From positions 33,448 through 97,447 of the forward strand of contig JBFLWE010000006.1 in assembly GCA_040758375.1 (NCBI GenBank): 64,000 nt of DNA, written 5' to 3'. Both the position numbers and the translations under genes were made by a program. The notes beneath the pieces are model-generated. The model ran no database searches. It saw only the letters and a program-made list of their open reading frames with translations, and was not told the DNA's origin. The DNA is from CAMLIZ01 sp040758375. GTDB lineage: Bacteria > Pseudomonadota > Gammaproteobacteria > Burkholderiales > Burkholderiaceae_C. Positions within the stretch are counted from its first letter, which is position 1, and each line of letters starts with the position of its first letter. Shown here piece by piece: positions 53,217 to 61,449 of this stretch.

Positions 53217-54898
53217 GTGCACCCATGATCCATTTGACGCTGACCTCGCCCGATGGCGAAACCAACGATCTGCAGCTTGCGGGGCCGAAGGCCGTGATCG
53301 GCCGCAGCCACAAGTGCGATGTGTCGTTGCCGGGCTGGCGCGTCTCCCGCGAGCACGCGCGCCTGCGCCTGGACGAACGCGGCGCGCTGTTGATCGAGGA
53401 CCTGGGCGGCATGGGAGGCACCCTCGTCAATGGCGAGCGGATCGTGCGCCACGGTCCACTGGACTTCTCCGACGAGATTGCAATCGGCGGCTACAAGCTT
53501 CGCGTTCGGCCTCAGCACCGGCCTGCCCGTGCCGCACCGCAGGATGCCGCGCTGGCCGTGGCGCCGCGGGCGACGCCGCAGCCGGCCTCGGTGTCCGACC
53601 GGCCGGCGCAGGACCCTGCGGTTGGAGAGCGCTTCTTCTGGCGCAAGCGGGTGCACGAACAGCTGCTGGAAACCATCGACCTTCGCCGACGTGATCTGAC
53701 CCGCATGTCCGACGAGGAGCTGCGTACCGAGACGCTGCGGCTCGTGCAGGAGATCGTCGCCGGGCTCGGCGCCTCCTTGCCGGCCCACCTGGACCGTGCG
53801 CTGCTGATGCGCGAGGTGCTGAACGAGGCGGTCGGCCTCGGTCCCCTGGAGGAATTGCTCGCGGACGACTCCGTGACCGAGATCATGGTCAACCGCCACG
53901 ACGAGATCTTCGTCGAACGCAGTGGCCGGTTGACGCAGCATCCGCTGGCATTCACCAGCGACCGCGCGGTGATGGGCGTCATCGAACGCATCGTGGCGCC
54001 GCTGGGTCGTCGCATCGACGAATCCTCGCCCATGGTCGATGCACGCCTGAAGGACGGTTCGCGTGTCAACGCGATCATCCCGCCGCTGGCGATCAAGGGG
54101 CCCACGCTGACGATTCGAAAGTTCGCGGCCCGCAAGCTGACCGCGGAAGACCTCGCCAGCTACGGCTCCATCTCGGGCGCGATGGTGGAGTTCCTGCGCA
54201 TGTGCGTGCTGCATCGCAAGAACATCATCGTCTCAGGCGGCACAGGCTCCGGGAAGACCACGTTCCTGAACGTGCTGTCCAACTTCATACCCGACGGGGA
54301 ACGCATCGTCACCATCGAGGACGCCGCGGAACTGCGGCTCAACCACAGCCACCTCGTCTCGCTGGAGGCCCGGCCCTCCAACGTGGAAGGGCGCGGCGCC
54401 GTGTCCATTCGGGATCTGGTGAAGAACTCGTTGCGCATGCGACCCGACCGCATTGTCGTGGGCGAGTGCCGCAGTGGCGAGGCGCTGGACATGCTGCAGG
54501 CGATGAACACCGGCCACGAAGGTTCGCTCACGACGCTGCATGCCAACACGCCACGCGATGCGCTCGCACGGCTGGAGACGCTGGTGCTGATGGCAGGCAT
54601 GGACCTTCCACTGGCCGCGATCCGTGAGCAGATCGCCTCTGCCGTCGACATCATCGTGCAGCAGACCCGTTTTGCCTGCGGCAGCCGCAAGGTCACCAGC
54701 ATCACCGAGGTGACCGGCATGGAGAACGGACGCATCCAGTTGCTGGAACTGTTCCGCTTCGAGTCGCGCGGCTACGGCGCGGACGGCAAGGTGCTGGGCG
54801 TGTTCACCGGTTGCGACGCCAGCCCGACCTTCTACGAAGAGCTGCGCGAACGAGGGGCGGAACTCGACATGTCGATCTTCGCGCGGGCAGCAGCGTGA
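53213..54898 (+). CDS. tadA: Tad pilus ATPase TadA/CpaF with N-terminal FHA domain
   Basis: A 561-residue protein. Residues 7-98 form a forkhead-associated domain (VIGRSHKCDVSL, VSREHARL, GGTLVNGERI). A ~40-residue Ala/Pro linker follows, and then a complete CpaF-type ATPase with Walker A GGTGSGKTT (342-350), Walker B RIVVGECRSGEALDM and TLHANT. The ATPase drives Flp assembly, whereas FHA domains bind phosphothreonine. The fusion suggests control by Ser/Thr phosphorylation or a recruited partner. The start is the GTG overlapping cpaC, or the ATG at 53225. Confidence 0.93.
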   Translation: MSAPMIHLTLTSPDGETNDLQLAGPKAVIGRSHKCDVSLPGWRVSREHARLRLDERGALLIEDLGGMGGTLVNGERIVRHGPLDFSDEIAIGGYKLRVRPQHRPARAAPQDAALAVAPRATPQPASVSDRPAQDPAVGERFFWRKRVHEQLLETIDLRRRDLTRMSDEELRTETLRLVQEIVAGLGASLPAHLDRALLMREVLNEAVGLGPLEELLADDSVTEIMVNRHDEIFVERSGRLTQHPLAFTSDRAVMGVIERIVAPLGRRIDESSPMVDARLKDGSRVNAIIPPLAIKGPTLTIRKFAARKLTAEDLASYGSISGAMVEFLRMCVLHRKNIIVSGGTGSGKTTFLNVLSNFIPDGERIVTIEDAAELRLNHSHLVSLEARPSNVEGRGAVSIRDLVKNSLRMRPDRIVVGECRSGEALDMLQAMNTGHEGSLTTLHANTPRDALARLETLVLMAGMDLPLAAIREQIASAVDIIVQQTRFACGSRKVTSITEVTGMENGRIQLLELFRFESRGYGADGKVLGVFTGCDASPTFYEELRERGAELDMSIFARAAA

Positions 54899-54911
54899 AC
54901 GGGCATCGGAA

Positions 54912-55772
54912 ATGAACGATCAGGAGCTCCTGGGTTTGGCGGTGGTGGCGGGCATCGGCGTGGCCGCATCGCTGATGGTGTGGGTGCTGGTGGACGTGCT
55001 CACCCATGGCCTCGCCCGCTACCGGGCCATGTTCACCGAGCGAACGACCGTCAGGCTGCGCGAGCTGTTCCTCTTCGTGGACGCATCGCGCCTGTTCGCG
55101 CTGAACGCGGCGCTCACGCTGTTGGCCTTTGCGGGCGGATGGTGGTTCGGCGGTCCTGTGATGGGGGCGGCCCTTGCGCTGGCGGCTGCGGTTTCCCCCT
55201 GGATCACGACCCGTGTGCTGCGCTATCGCCGTGTGATGACGATCGAGCAGCAACTGCCCGACGCATTGTTGATGCTTTCAGGGGGGCTCAAAGCCGGCGG
55301 CAGCCTGTCCGCTGCCATCCAGCAGTACGCACGGGAGGCCAGGCCGCCGCTGTCGCAGGAGATGGACCTGGTGCTCAGAGAGCAGCGACTGGGCGTGCCG
55401 CTGGACGATGCCCTCGAAGGGCTCGGCAAGCGAGTGCCCTTGCAGTCCATGACAGTCGCCATCTCGGCCATGCGCATCGCCACCGAAACCGGAGGGGGGC
55501 TTGCCGAGGCGCTGGAGCGCGCATCGACCACGTTGCGCAGCAAGCTGGCGATGGAAGGCAAGATCCGCGCGCTCACCGCCCAGGGCAAGCTGCAGGCGTT
55601 GATCGTCGGGCTGCTGCCGGCGGCCATGCTGTACGCGATGCTCAAGCTGGAGCCTGCCGACACAGCCCTGCTGTTCACGACCCGCATGGGCTGGGGCGTC
55701 CTGGTGGTGATCGGCGTCCTGGAGTTCTTCGGCGTGCTGCTGATCCGCAAGATCGTGGACATCGATGTCTGA
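54912..55772 (+). CDS. tadB: Tad inner-membrane platform protein TadB
   Basis: A 286-residue T2SSF-family protein. Two hydrophobic segments lie at about 6-26 and 62-95, then a cytoplasmic T2SSF domain (QLPDALLMLSGGLKAGGSLSAAI and ALEGLGKRVPLQSM), and two C-terminal helices. TadB and TadC form the inner-membrane platform acted on by TadA. It is 13 bases after tadA and 9 before tadC. Confidence 0.93.
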   Translation: MNDQELLGLAVVAGIGVAASLMVWVLVDVLTHGLARYRAMFTERTTVRLRELFLFVDASRLFALNAALTLLAFAGGWWFGGPVMGAALALAAAVSPWITTRVLRYRRVMTIEQQLPDALLMLSGGLKAGGSLSAAIQQYAREARPPLSQEMDLVLREQRLGVPLDDALEGLGKRVPLQSMTVAISAMRIATETGGGLAEALERASTTLRSKLAMEGKIRALTAQGKLQALIVGLLPAAMLYAMLKLEPADTALLFTTRMGWGVLVVIGVLEFFGVLLIRKIVDIDV

Positions 55773-55781
55773 GGGCCGACG

Positions 55782-56666
55782 ATGGACGAGCACTGGTTTC
55801 CCTGGATCGTGGCCGCCGCGGCCGGAGCATCCGCTGCGGCGGTTGGCTGGGTGGTGGCTGCCTTGCTCGCGGACGTGCCGGACGAGGACCGCACCTACCG
55901 CGATCGGCCCCCGTTGGCGTTCCGCTTGGCCTGGTGGCCGATCCATTGGCTGTCGTTCTACCTTGGACGGGTGCTTCCGATGGCATGGCGCGTGCGTGTG
56001 CACAGCCGCTTGCGATTGGCAGGCCTCGACTACGCGCTCACGGCCGAGCAGTTCGTGTCGGCGCAGGTGGCCAGCGCCTCCTTCGCCGGCGGCGTCTGTG
56101 CCTTCGTGCTGGACACCTGGCATGTCGATCAGCGCTGGAGTCTGATCGCCGCGGCCACCGCGTTTGGTTTCGTGTTCCCGCAGATGTGGATGCGCGACCG
56201 CGTGCAGGCCCGCAAGCGCAGTGTGCTCAAGGCCCTGCCGTTCTACCTGGACATCATCACCTTGTGCGTGGAGGCCGGGCTCAACCTCACGGGCGCCTTC
56301 CAGCAGGCCGTGGCCAAAGGCGAAGCCGGACCGCTGCGCGACGAACTGGCGCGCGTGCTGCGCGACGTGCGTGCCGGCAAGGCTCGCGCGGATGCCTTGC
56401 GCACCATGGCCGACCGGATGAACGAGCCGGCCGTCACCAATCTGGTCAGCGCGGTGATACAGGCCGAAAACATGGGCATGAACCTGGGGCCCATCCTTCG
56501 TGCACAAGCCGAGCAGCGCCGCACCGAGCGTTTCGCCCGGGCCGAGAAGCTGGCGATGGAGGCGCCCGTGAAGATGCTGTTTCCGCTGATCGCCTTCATC
56601 TTCCCCTGCACGTTCCTCGTGCTGGGGTTTCCGATCGTCATGAAGTTCATGCGCATGGGCATGTGA
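55782..56666 (+). CDS. tadC: Tad inner-membrane platform protein TadC
   Basis: A 294-residue T2SSF-family protein paralogous to TadB. It has ALPFYLDIITLCVEAGLNLTGAFQQ, the MADRMNEPAVTNLVSAVIQAENMGMNLG segment, and terminal helices ending FPIVMKFMRMGM. The KMLFPLIAFIFPCTFLVLGFP end is highly characteristic of TadC. It is the last core tad gene here; accessory exported genes follow. Confidence 0.94.
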   Translation: MDEHWFPWIVAAAAGASAAAVGWVVAALLADVPDEDRTYRDRPPLAFRLAWWPIHWLSFYLGRVLPMAWRVRVHSRLRLAGLDYALTAEQFVSAQVASASFAGGVCAFVLDTWHVDQRWSLIAAATAFGFVFPQMWMRDRVQARKRSVLKALPFYLDIITLCVEAGLNLTGAFQQAVAKGEAGPLRDELARVLRDVRAGKARADALRTMADRMNEPAVTNLVSAVIQAENMGMNLGPILRAQAEQRRTERFARAEKLAMEAPVKMLFPLIAFIFPCTFLVLGFPIVMKFMRMGM

Positions 56667-56697
56667 GCCTTCGTTTTGTTGAGGGAGTAGAAGATCG

Positions 56698-57642
56698 ATG
56701 AACAACGGTATCCGCTTGGCAACACGCTGTCTGGTTGCCGTCTGCGCGCTGCTGGCCGCTTCATGCGGAGGGGGCGGCGATGGCGGCGCTGATGAAAGCG
56801 ACGCACAGGACAACGCTCCGGCGCCCTCGCCACCGCGCACGTCAGCGGCGCTGCCGCCGGTGTCGTCGCGCTATGTGTTCAGCGAAGGGCGTGTGCGTGA
56901 CGTCAGTGACGCCAAGGGGCGCAGCTTGGTTCGCAAAGTGCTCGAGGACCGGCTCTTCCTGCAGTGCAACATGCTGCGTGCGTTGAACGGCCAACCCGAA
57001 CAGTCGATCGAAGACATTCCACTGGAAGTGCGCGAGATCCCAGACCGTTTCACCGAAGAGCAGATGTACGACGCGGCCACAGGCGCCGGACGCGAAGTGC
57101 GCTACCGCGCTGCCGTCGAGCTCAGCGACTTGGCCGCAGCCATGTCGGCTTCTCCGCCGCGCGCGCCCGATTGCCTGATGTACAGCGTGCATCAGATGGT
57201 GCAGACGCGCATCTGGGGGCGTGACGGCTACTACTACGAAATATCGGGCCCCAGCGTCGACCTGGCCGGCAGCGTGATCCGCACGCCGATGAAGTACCCG
57301 ACCGATGTCAACTGGGGCCGTGTGCCCGCGGAGCAGTACGAGCAGCGGCCGGTACGCATGATCCAAGGCTGGGCGTGCCACCAGGCACCCACCGTGAAGC
57401 TGGCGGACCTGCACTTCGACCTCTGCCATCTGGACCCGGACGGGGACATCGTTTTCCGCAACCTTCCACTGTCGCTGGATCAGGTTACCCACATGGGCGT
57501 GCGCGACGGCGTGGCGGCCGAAGAACTGAGCAGCCGCGCGACGCGCGTGTCGTTTGACCGGGCCGACTTCGGCCGGTGGTCCGATGTCCCGCTGGACCAG
57601 CTGCCGGAGCTCGAACCGGGCGTCACCATCGAGGACCGCTGA
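56698..57642 (+). CDS. Lipoprotein of unknown function in the Tad locus
   Basis: A 314-residue protein with a lipoprotein signal (LLAASC, Cys23) and a Gly/Asp/Pro-rich linker up to ~residue 55. The mature domain has four cysteines in pairs (QCNML, PDCLM, WACHQ, DLCHL) and no recognised family. A role as an outer-membrane pilotin-like or surface protein of the Tad system is possible from position only. GAGGGAGTAG precedes the ATG. Confidence 0.75.
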   Translation: MNNGIRLATRCLVAVCALLAASCGGGGDGGADESDAQDNAPAPSPPRTSAALPPVSSRYVFSEGRVRDVSDAKGRSLVRKVLEDRLFLQCNMLRALNGQPEQSIEDIPLEVREIPDRFTEEQMYDAATGAGREVRYRAAVELSDLAAAMSASPPRAPDCLMYSVHQMVQTRIWGRDGYYYEISGPSVDLAGSVIRTPMKYPTDVNWGRVPAEQYEQRPVRMIQGWACHQAPTVKLADLHFDLCHLDPDGDIVFRNLPLSLDQVTHMGVRDGVAAEELSSRATRVSFDRADFGRWSDVPLDQLPELEPGVTIEDR

Positions 57643-57646
57643 CACC

Positions 57647-57958
57647 ATGCTGGACGTCCGGCGAGCCACCAGCCTGCCCGCACGACTCAGGGGCTTGTTG
57701 GGCACCGCCCATTGGCCGCGCGGCCGGGCGTTGCTGATCCGACCCTGCAGCAGCGTGCACACGGCCTTCATGCGCTACGCGATCGACGTGGTCTTCATCG
57801 ACCGGCGCGGCCAGGTGCTCAGGATCGCTGCGGCGCTGCGGCCCTGGCGAATGGCGTCGGCCTGGGGGGCTGTCGCCGTGCTTGAGCTCGCAGCCGGCGA
57901 GGCGCAGCGCCTGGGCTGGAGCGTTGGCGACGTGCTGCCGCGCTCCGTGTGGGCCTGA
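57647..57958 (+). CDS. DUF192 family protein
   Basis: A 103-residue protein fitting DUF192: ARLRGLLGTAHWPRGRALLIRPCSSVHTAFMRYAIDVVFIDRRGQVLRI, then a conserved VLELAAGEAQRLGWSVGD end. Many DUF192 proteins have a signal peptide; this one does not. DUF192 genes often stand near tad genes in proteobacteria, but their function is unknown. It lies 4 bases after the lipoprotein gene. Confidence 0.85.
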   Translation: MLDVRRATSLPARLRGLLGTAHWPRGRALLIRPCSSVHTAFMRYAIDVVFIDRRGQVLRIAAALRPWRMASAWGAVAVLELAAGEAQRLGWSVGDVLPRSVWA

Positions 57959-57978
57959 CGGCAGGGGAGGAGCCGTTC

Positions 57979-58782
57979 ATGGGAATCCGACGCCAACGCG
58001 GCGCCACCTTGGCAGAGTTCGCCGTCATCCTGCCCACGCTGCTGGTCTGTGTGCTCGCGGTGTGGCAGGCGGCACTGGTGTTCCATGCCAAGAGCCACCT
58101 CAACTATGCAGCCTTCGAGGCTGCCAGGGCCGGCAGCGTGGACCACGCCAGGCTCGCAAGCATCGTGCAGGGCCTTGCCAAGGGGCTGGTGGCCTACTAC
58201 GGCGGAGGCCTGAACACCGTGGAGCTCGCGCAGCGCTATGCGCAGGTGAGCGCCGACGTGGCCACAGCCGCCAGGGTGGAGATCCTGTCCCCCACCAGGG
58301 AGAGCTTCGACGACTATCAGAGTCCGGTGCTGCGCACCAGGCTCAACGTGGATGCGCGCGTGATCCCGAACCTGGGCATCGCGTATGCGAGCTGTCCCTA
58401 CGACCGCAGCGGCTGCGCCTCCGACCCGCAGAACAACCGCAGCGGCCAGAGCCTGAGCGACGCCAATCTGCTGAAACTGCGCATCACCTATGGCGTCCCG
58501 CCAGGCAAGCAACTGCCGCTGGTGGGGCGCTTCTACACCTGGGCGCTGAACGCACTGGGCGCCGGTGCCGGCGACGTGTTCAAGCAAGGCCTGCTGGACA
58601 GCGGCCGCATTCCGCTGGTCGCACACGTGACCGTGCGCATGCACAGCGAGCCGATCGAGAACAGCACGATGGTCTCGAACCCGGGCGCTGGCAACAACGG
58701 CAACCCACGGGATCCGGCGGAAACCCCGCCAGAGGAGCCACCACCGGGCGGCGGCGAGGATCCGCCTGTGTGTCCTGGCTGA
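57979..58782 (+). CDS. TadE-like pseudopilin with C-terminal Pro-rich tail
   Basis: A 267-residue protein with a class III leader: basic MGIRRQR, G8|ATLAEF (Glu at +5), and helix AVILPTLLVCVLAVWQAALVF. This is followed by the KSHLNYAAFEAARAGSV segment typical of TadE-like proteins. The periplasmic domain has one cysteine pair, and the last ~30 residues are Pro/Gly-rich. The ATG at 57979 has GGAGG nine bases upstream; an ATG at 57949 is less likely. Confidence 0.85.
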   Translation: MGIRRQRGATLAEFAVILPTLLVCVLAVWQAALVFHAKSHLNYAAFEAARAGSVDHARLASIVQGLAKGLVAYYGGGLNTVELAQRYAQVSADVATAARVEILSPTRESFDDYQSPVLRTRLNVDARVIPNLGIAYASCPYDRSGCASDPQNNRSGQSLSDANLLKLRITYGVPPGKQLPLVGRFYTWALNALGAGAGDVFKQGLLDSGRIPLVAHVTVRMHSEPIENSTMVSNPGAGNNGNPRDPAETPPEEPPPGGGEDPPVCPG

Positions 58783-58794
58783 ACGCAGACGTCC

Positions 58795-59652
58795 ATGAAA
58801 GTCTTCGTGTGGTTGAGCCAGGTCGTGGCGGCCATTGCGCTGGGGTTGCCCACGGTGGGCGGCGCCGCTGCGGCCCAGGACACCCGCTGTACCGGCTTGG
58901 ATTGCTTCTCCCCGCCGAAACGATGCGAAGCGGTCGTCTGCTTTCGTTCACGCGAAGACGAGCGGAGGTTCGAGGAGGAGAACCATTGCCTGCTCGGCGA
59001 ACAGTGCGGCGCACAGATCTACAAGACGCAGACCCATTGCTGCGGACGCGATACCAGCGGCCGACCGAGGATTATCGACAAGCACATGCGAGCGGCGAAC
59101 CCGGCGTTCGACTGGGCGACCTACGAGCAAACCTGTCCCAACAAGGCGCAGAACACTGCGCCACCTGACGCTTTGTGGCAGCAATGCGTGGCCGGCAGGC
59201 GGCACAGCCCCTCGGACGCCTACCCGGTCGTGCTGGTCGAGGACAACGGCAGTGCGCGCGACTACTGCATCGACGGCTGCAGCACACCGCCCGCGGCAGT
59301 CAACGCCCTGCACAAGGCGGAGATCTTCCTGGTTCCCGACAAGGACAATCCCTCAGGGGTTCCTTCCGCCAGCTTCTTCAATGCCTGTTCAGCGCACGAC
59401 CGCTGCTACCAGTCGTGCAACGGCGGAAGCCGCAACGATTGCGACGCCCGGCTGCTTGCCGATTCGCTGCAGGCCTGCAACACGATCGCGCCGAATCATC
59501 AAACCACGCTGACGGTCTTCGGCATAGCGCACCAGGTGAACACGCGCGAGAAATGCGTCTCCGCCGCTCAAAACATGAACACCGGCCTGCGGCTGGGCGG
59601 GCAGAAGGCGTTCGACCTGCGGCGCCAACAGTACTGTCAGTGTTGTCCTTGA
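58795..59652 (+). CDS. Secreted cysteine-rich protein with phospholipase A2-type motif
   Basis: A 285-residue protein with a signal peptide (about 1-27). It is very rich in cysteine throughout. Residues 197-217 read ACSAHDRCYQSC, then NDCD, the C-x2-H-D-x-C-Y-x2-C...CD pattern of secreted phospholipase A2, in which H201 would be the catalytic histidine. DGCSTPP upstream and ADSLQAC downstream also resemble prokaryotic PLA2-like domains. The N-terminal 150 residues are another Cys-rich region of unknown fold. Enzymatic activity is inference. A DsbG-like gene two genes downstream fits a need for disulfide handling. Confidence 0.75.
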   Translation: MKVFVWLSQVVAAIALGLPTVGGAAAAQDTRCTGLDCFSPPKRCEAVVCFRSREDERRFEEENHCLLGEQCGAQIYKTQTHCCGRDTSGRPRIIDKHMRAANPAFDWATYEQTCPNKAQNTAPPDALWQQCVAGRRHSPSDAYPVVLVEDNGSARDYCIDGCSTPPAAVNALHKAEIFLVPDKDNPSGVPSASFFNACSAHDRCYQSCNGGSRNDCDARLLADSLQACNTIAPNHQTTLTVFGIAHQVNTREKCVSAAQNMNTGLRLGGQKAFDLRRQQYCQCCP

Positions 59653-59660
59653 AGGTGGAG

Positions 59661-60728
59661 ATGATGAGATCGACCCTCCGCAAACTCCTGTTGCTGGCCT
59701 CGGTGGCGCTGGCGCCTCTGGCAGCGGCGGCCGATCTGGTGCTCGCATCGCAGAGCACTGCGACCGAACACACCGCATACGAGCTGCTGGGCCTTGGCGG
59801 CGACAGCTACTGGGCCACTGCGCACGCCAGCGGTGCTCCGCGTGTAGACCTGACGCGGCTCGGTCCCCGTGGCGAGATTTCCGGCTCCAGGGCGTCGATT
59901 GCCGTGCCTGCCATGTTGCTCGCCGGCTCCCGGCAGCCCGCGTCCACGTTTTCGGCCCTGGCTGCGCTGGATGGCGACGGCAAGTGGTCGCTGTACCGCC
60001 TCGAAGGGCAGACACCGCGGGTAGCCGCAAAGGCGGACCTGAGCGCGAGCTTCGGTTTCGTGGCCGCCGTGGCGACGCTGGCCGACCTGGCCATCGTGGC
60101 GGGCTCCGATTCCGATGAACGGCCGCTGGTGTGCGTCTTCGACTCGCAGCTGAAAAAGGTGGGACAAGCCGTCCTGACCGAACCATCGCACGGCGTCGTC
60201 AGCGGTGTGGCCGTCCTGGGAGACGCGCTGGTGTTGGCTGCGAACCCCGCCAAAGGTCCCGGGCAGGCGCGGCTGTGGAAGATGTCCAGCGCCCTCAGGG
60301 CACTGAAAAACGTCGAGCTGCCCGGAGGCGCCGCTGCGGTGACCTCCCATCAACAGGGCGCGCTCGTCTCGTACTCCAGTGGCCAGGACGTGTTCGTGCA
60401 GTCGTTCGACGTTCAGCTCAAGGGCCGGTGGAAGACCCGCGCCCTCGTGCGCGAAGGCGAGACGACAGCCTTCTTCGTTCCGGTTTCTCTGTCCCGGGGC
60501 GCGGCCCTCATCGGCGCGAATCGCGGACGCCTGGCGGTTGTGCGGCTGTCACCCCAGGGCGAGCTGCTGCGCACCAGCGAAGACGCGGTCAGTGGTTTGA
60601 TGCCTCCCGCGGGCGGGTATCGCGTGGTGGTGGAAGCCGACCGGTTGCATGTGCTCGGCATGGCGCGACGCAGGGCAGATCCGGTGACCGCGCAAGAGGT
60701 CCTCTTCCGGTTTCTGGATACGCCATGA
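59661..60728 (+). CDS. Exported protein, probable beta-propeller, unknown function
   Basis: A 355-residue protein with a signal peptide (1-26, ending AAAA). The mature part consists of repeated strand-rich units of ~45-50 residues (LAALDGDGKWSLYRLEG, LVCVFDSQLKKVGQAVL, FVQSFDVQLKGRWKTRAL, LAVVRLSPQGELLRT), suggesting a beta-propeller. Two adjacent ATGs (59661, 59664) make the start ambiguous by one codon. Its stop overlaps the next gene. No family is recognised. Confidence 0.72.
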   Translation: MMRSTLRKLLLLASVALAPLAAAADLVLASQSTATEHTAYELLGLGGDSYWATAHASGAPRVDLTRLGPRGEISGSRASIAVPAMLLAGSRQPASTFSALAALDGDGKWSLYRLEGQTPRVAAKADLSASFGFVAAVATLADLAIVAGSDSDERPLVCVFDSQLKKVGQAVLTEPSHGVVSGVAVLGDALVLAANPAKGPGQARLWKMSSALRALKNVELPGGAAAVTSHQQGALVSYSSGQDVFVQSFDVQLKGRWKTRALVREGETTAFFVPVSLSRGAALIGANRGRLAVVRLSPQGELLRTSEDAVSGLMPPAGGYRVVVEADRLHVLGMARRRADPVTAQEVLFRFLDTP

Positions 60729-61375
60729 ACCGACGACCTCGCACTGTGCAGGAGAAAGGGCCGACGTGTCTCGCAAGGCGGTCGCTGATGACCGGCGCTG
60801 TGCTGCTGGCAGCGGGCGCGGCCGTGCGGCTGGCACTTGCCGCAGAAGGCGAAAGCACCCTGACCGGGCAGCGGTGGAGCGGGTTGACACGGCTCGCCGG
60901 CATCGAGGTCAAGGCAGACGGGAGCGGCGTCGTCCAGGTTCTGGTCTTCTTTGATCCCAACTGCCCGGTCTGTGCCCGCCTGTGGCTTGCCTGGAACGGG
61001 CCGCAGGGGCAGGCCAGAGGCCTTGCCACGCGCTGGATTCCCGTGGCCTACATGAACCAGCGCAGCCGGGGGCGCGCGGCGGCGCTGCTGGCGGAAAACT
61101 CGGCCGCGGCGCTTGCCCGCAACTTCGTCGAGTTTGACCATCGCGCCCGCGAAGGGGCCGCTGTGCCCGTGGTGCCGACGGCGACCATGCTGGCGCAGTT
61201 GCGCGCGAACGAAGCGGCTTGGCAGGCGATCGCCGCGGCGACGCCCCTGATCGTCTACCGGACGCGGGATGGCCGGATCAACGCGCAGATCGGCATGCCA
61301 CCGCCGCAGCGCATGCAGGCCTTGCTCGCTTCCGTTCGAGCTCATCGCCTGGAAGCCTTTGACGATGCCCGGTGA
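60725..61375 (+). CDS. DsbG/DsbC-like periplasmic thioredoxin-fold protein
   Basis: A 216-residue protein with a long signal (RRSLMTGAVLLAAGAAVRLALA) and one thioredoxin domain. The active site CPVC (C80, C83) sits in VLVFFDPNCPVCARL, with the cis-Pro in VPVVPTATM. The F-x-D-P-x-C-x-x-C pattern is that of DsbC/DsbG, but the usual N-terminal dimerisation domain is mostly missing. It probably helps form or isomerise disulfides in nearby Cys-rich exported proteins. It overlaps the preceding gene by four bases. Confidence 0.82.
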   Translation: MNRRPRTVQEKGPTCLARRSLMTGAVLLAAGAAVRLALAAEGESTLTGQRWSGLTRLAGIEVKADGSGVVQVLVFFDPNCPVCARLWLAWNGPQGQARGLATRWIPVAYMNQRSRGRAAALLAENSAAALARNFVEFDHRAREGAAVPVVPTATMLAQLRANEAAWQAIAAATPLIVYRTRDGRINAQIGMPPPQRMQALLASVRAHRLEAFDDAR

Positions 61376-61449
61376 GTCGCTGCCCGCGGGGCGGGGGAGC
61401 GGTGGCACCGCAACCGCTGGCCCGAACAAGAAAACTCAGGAGGAACCTC

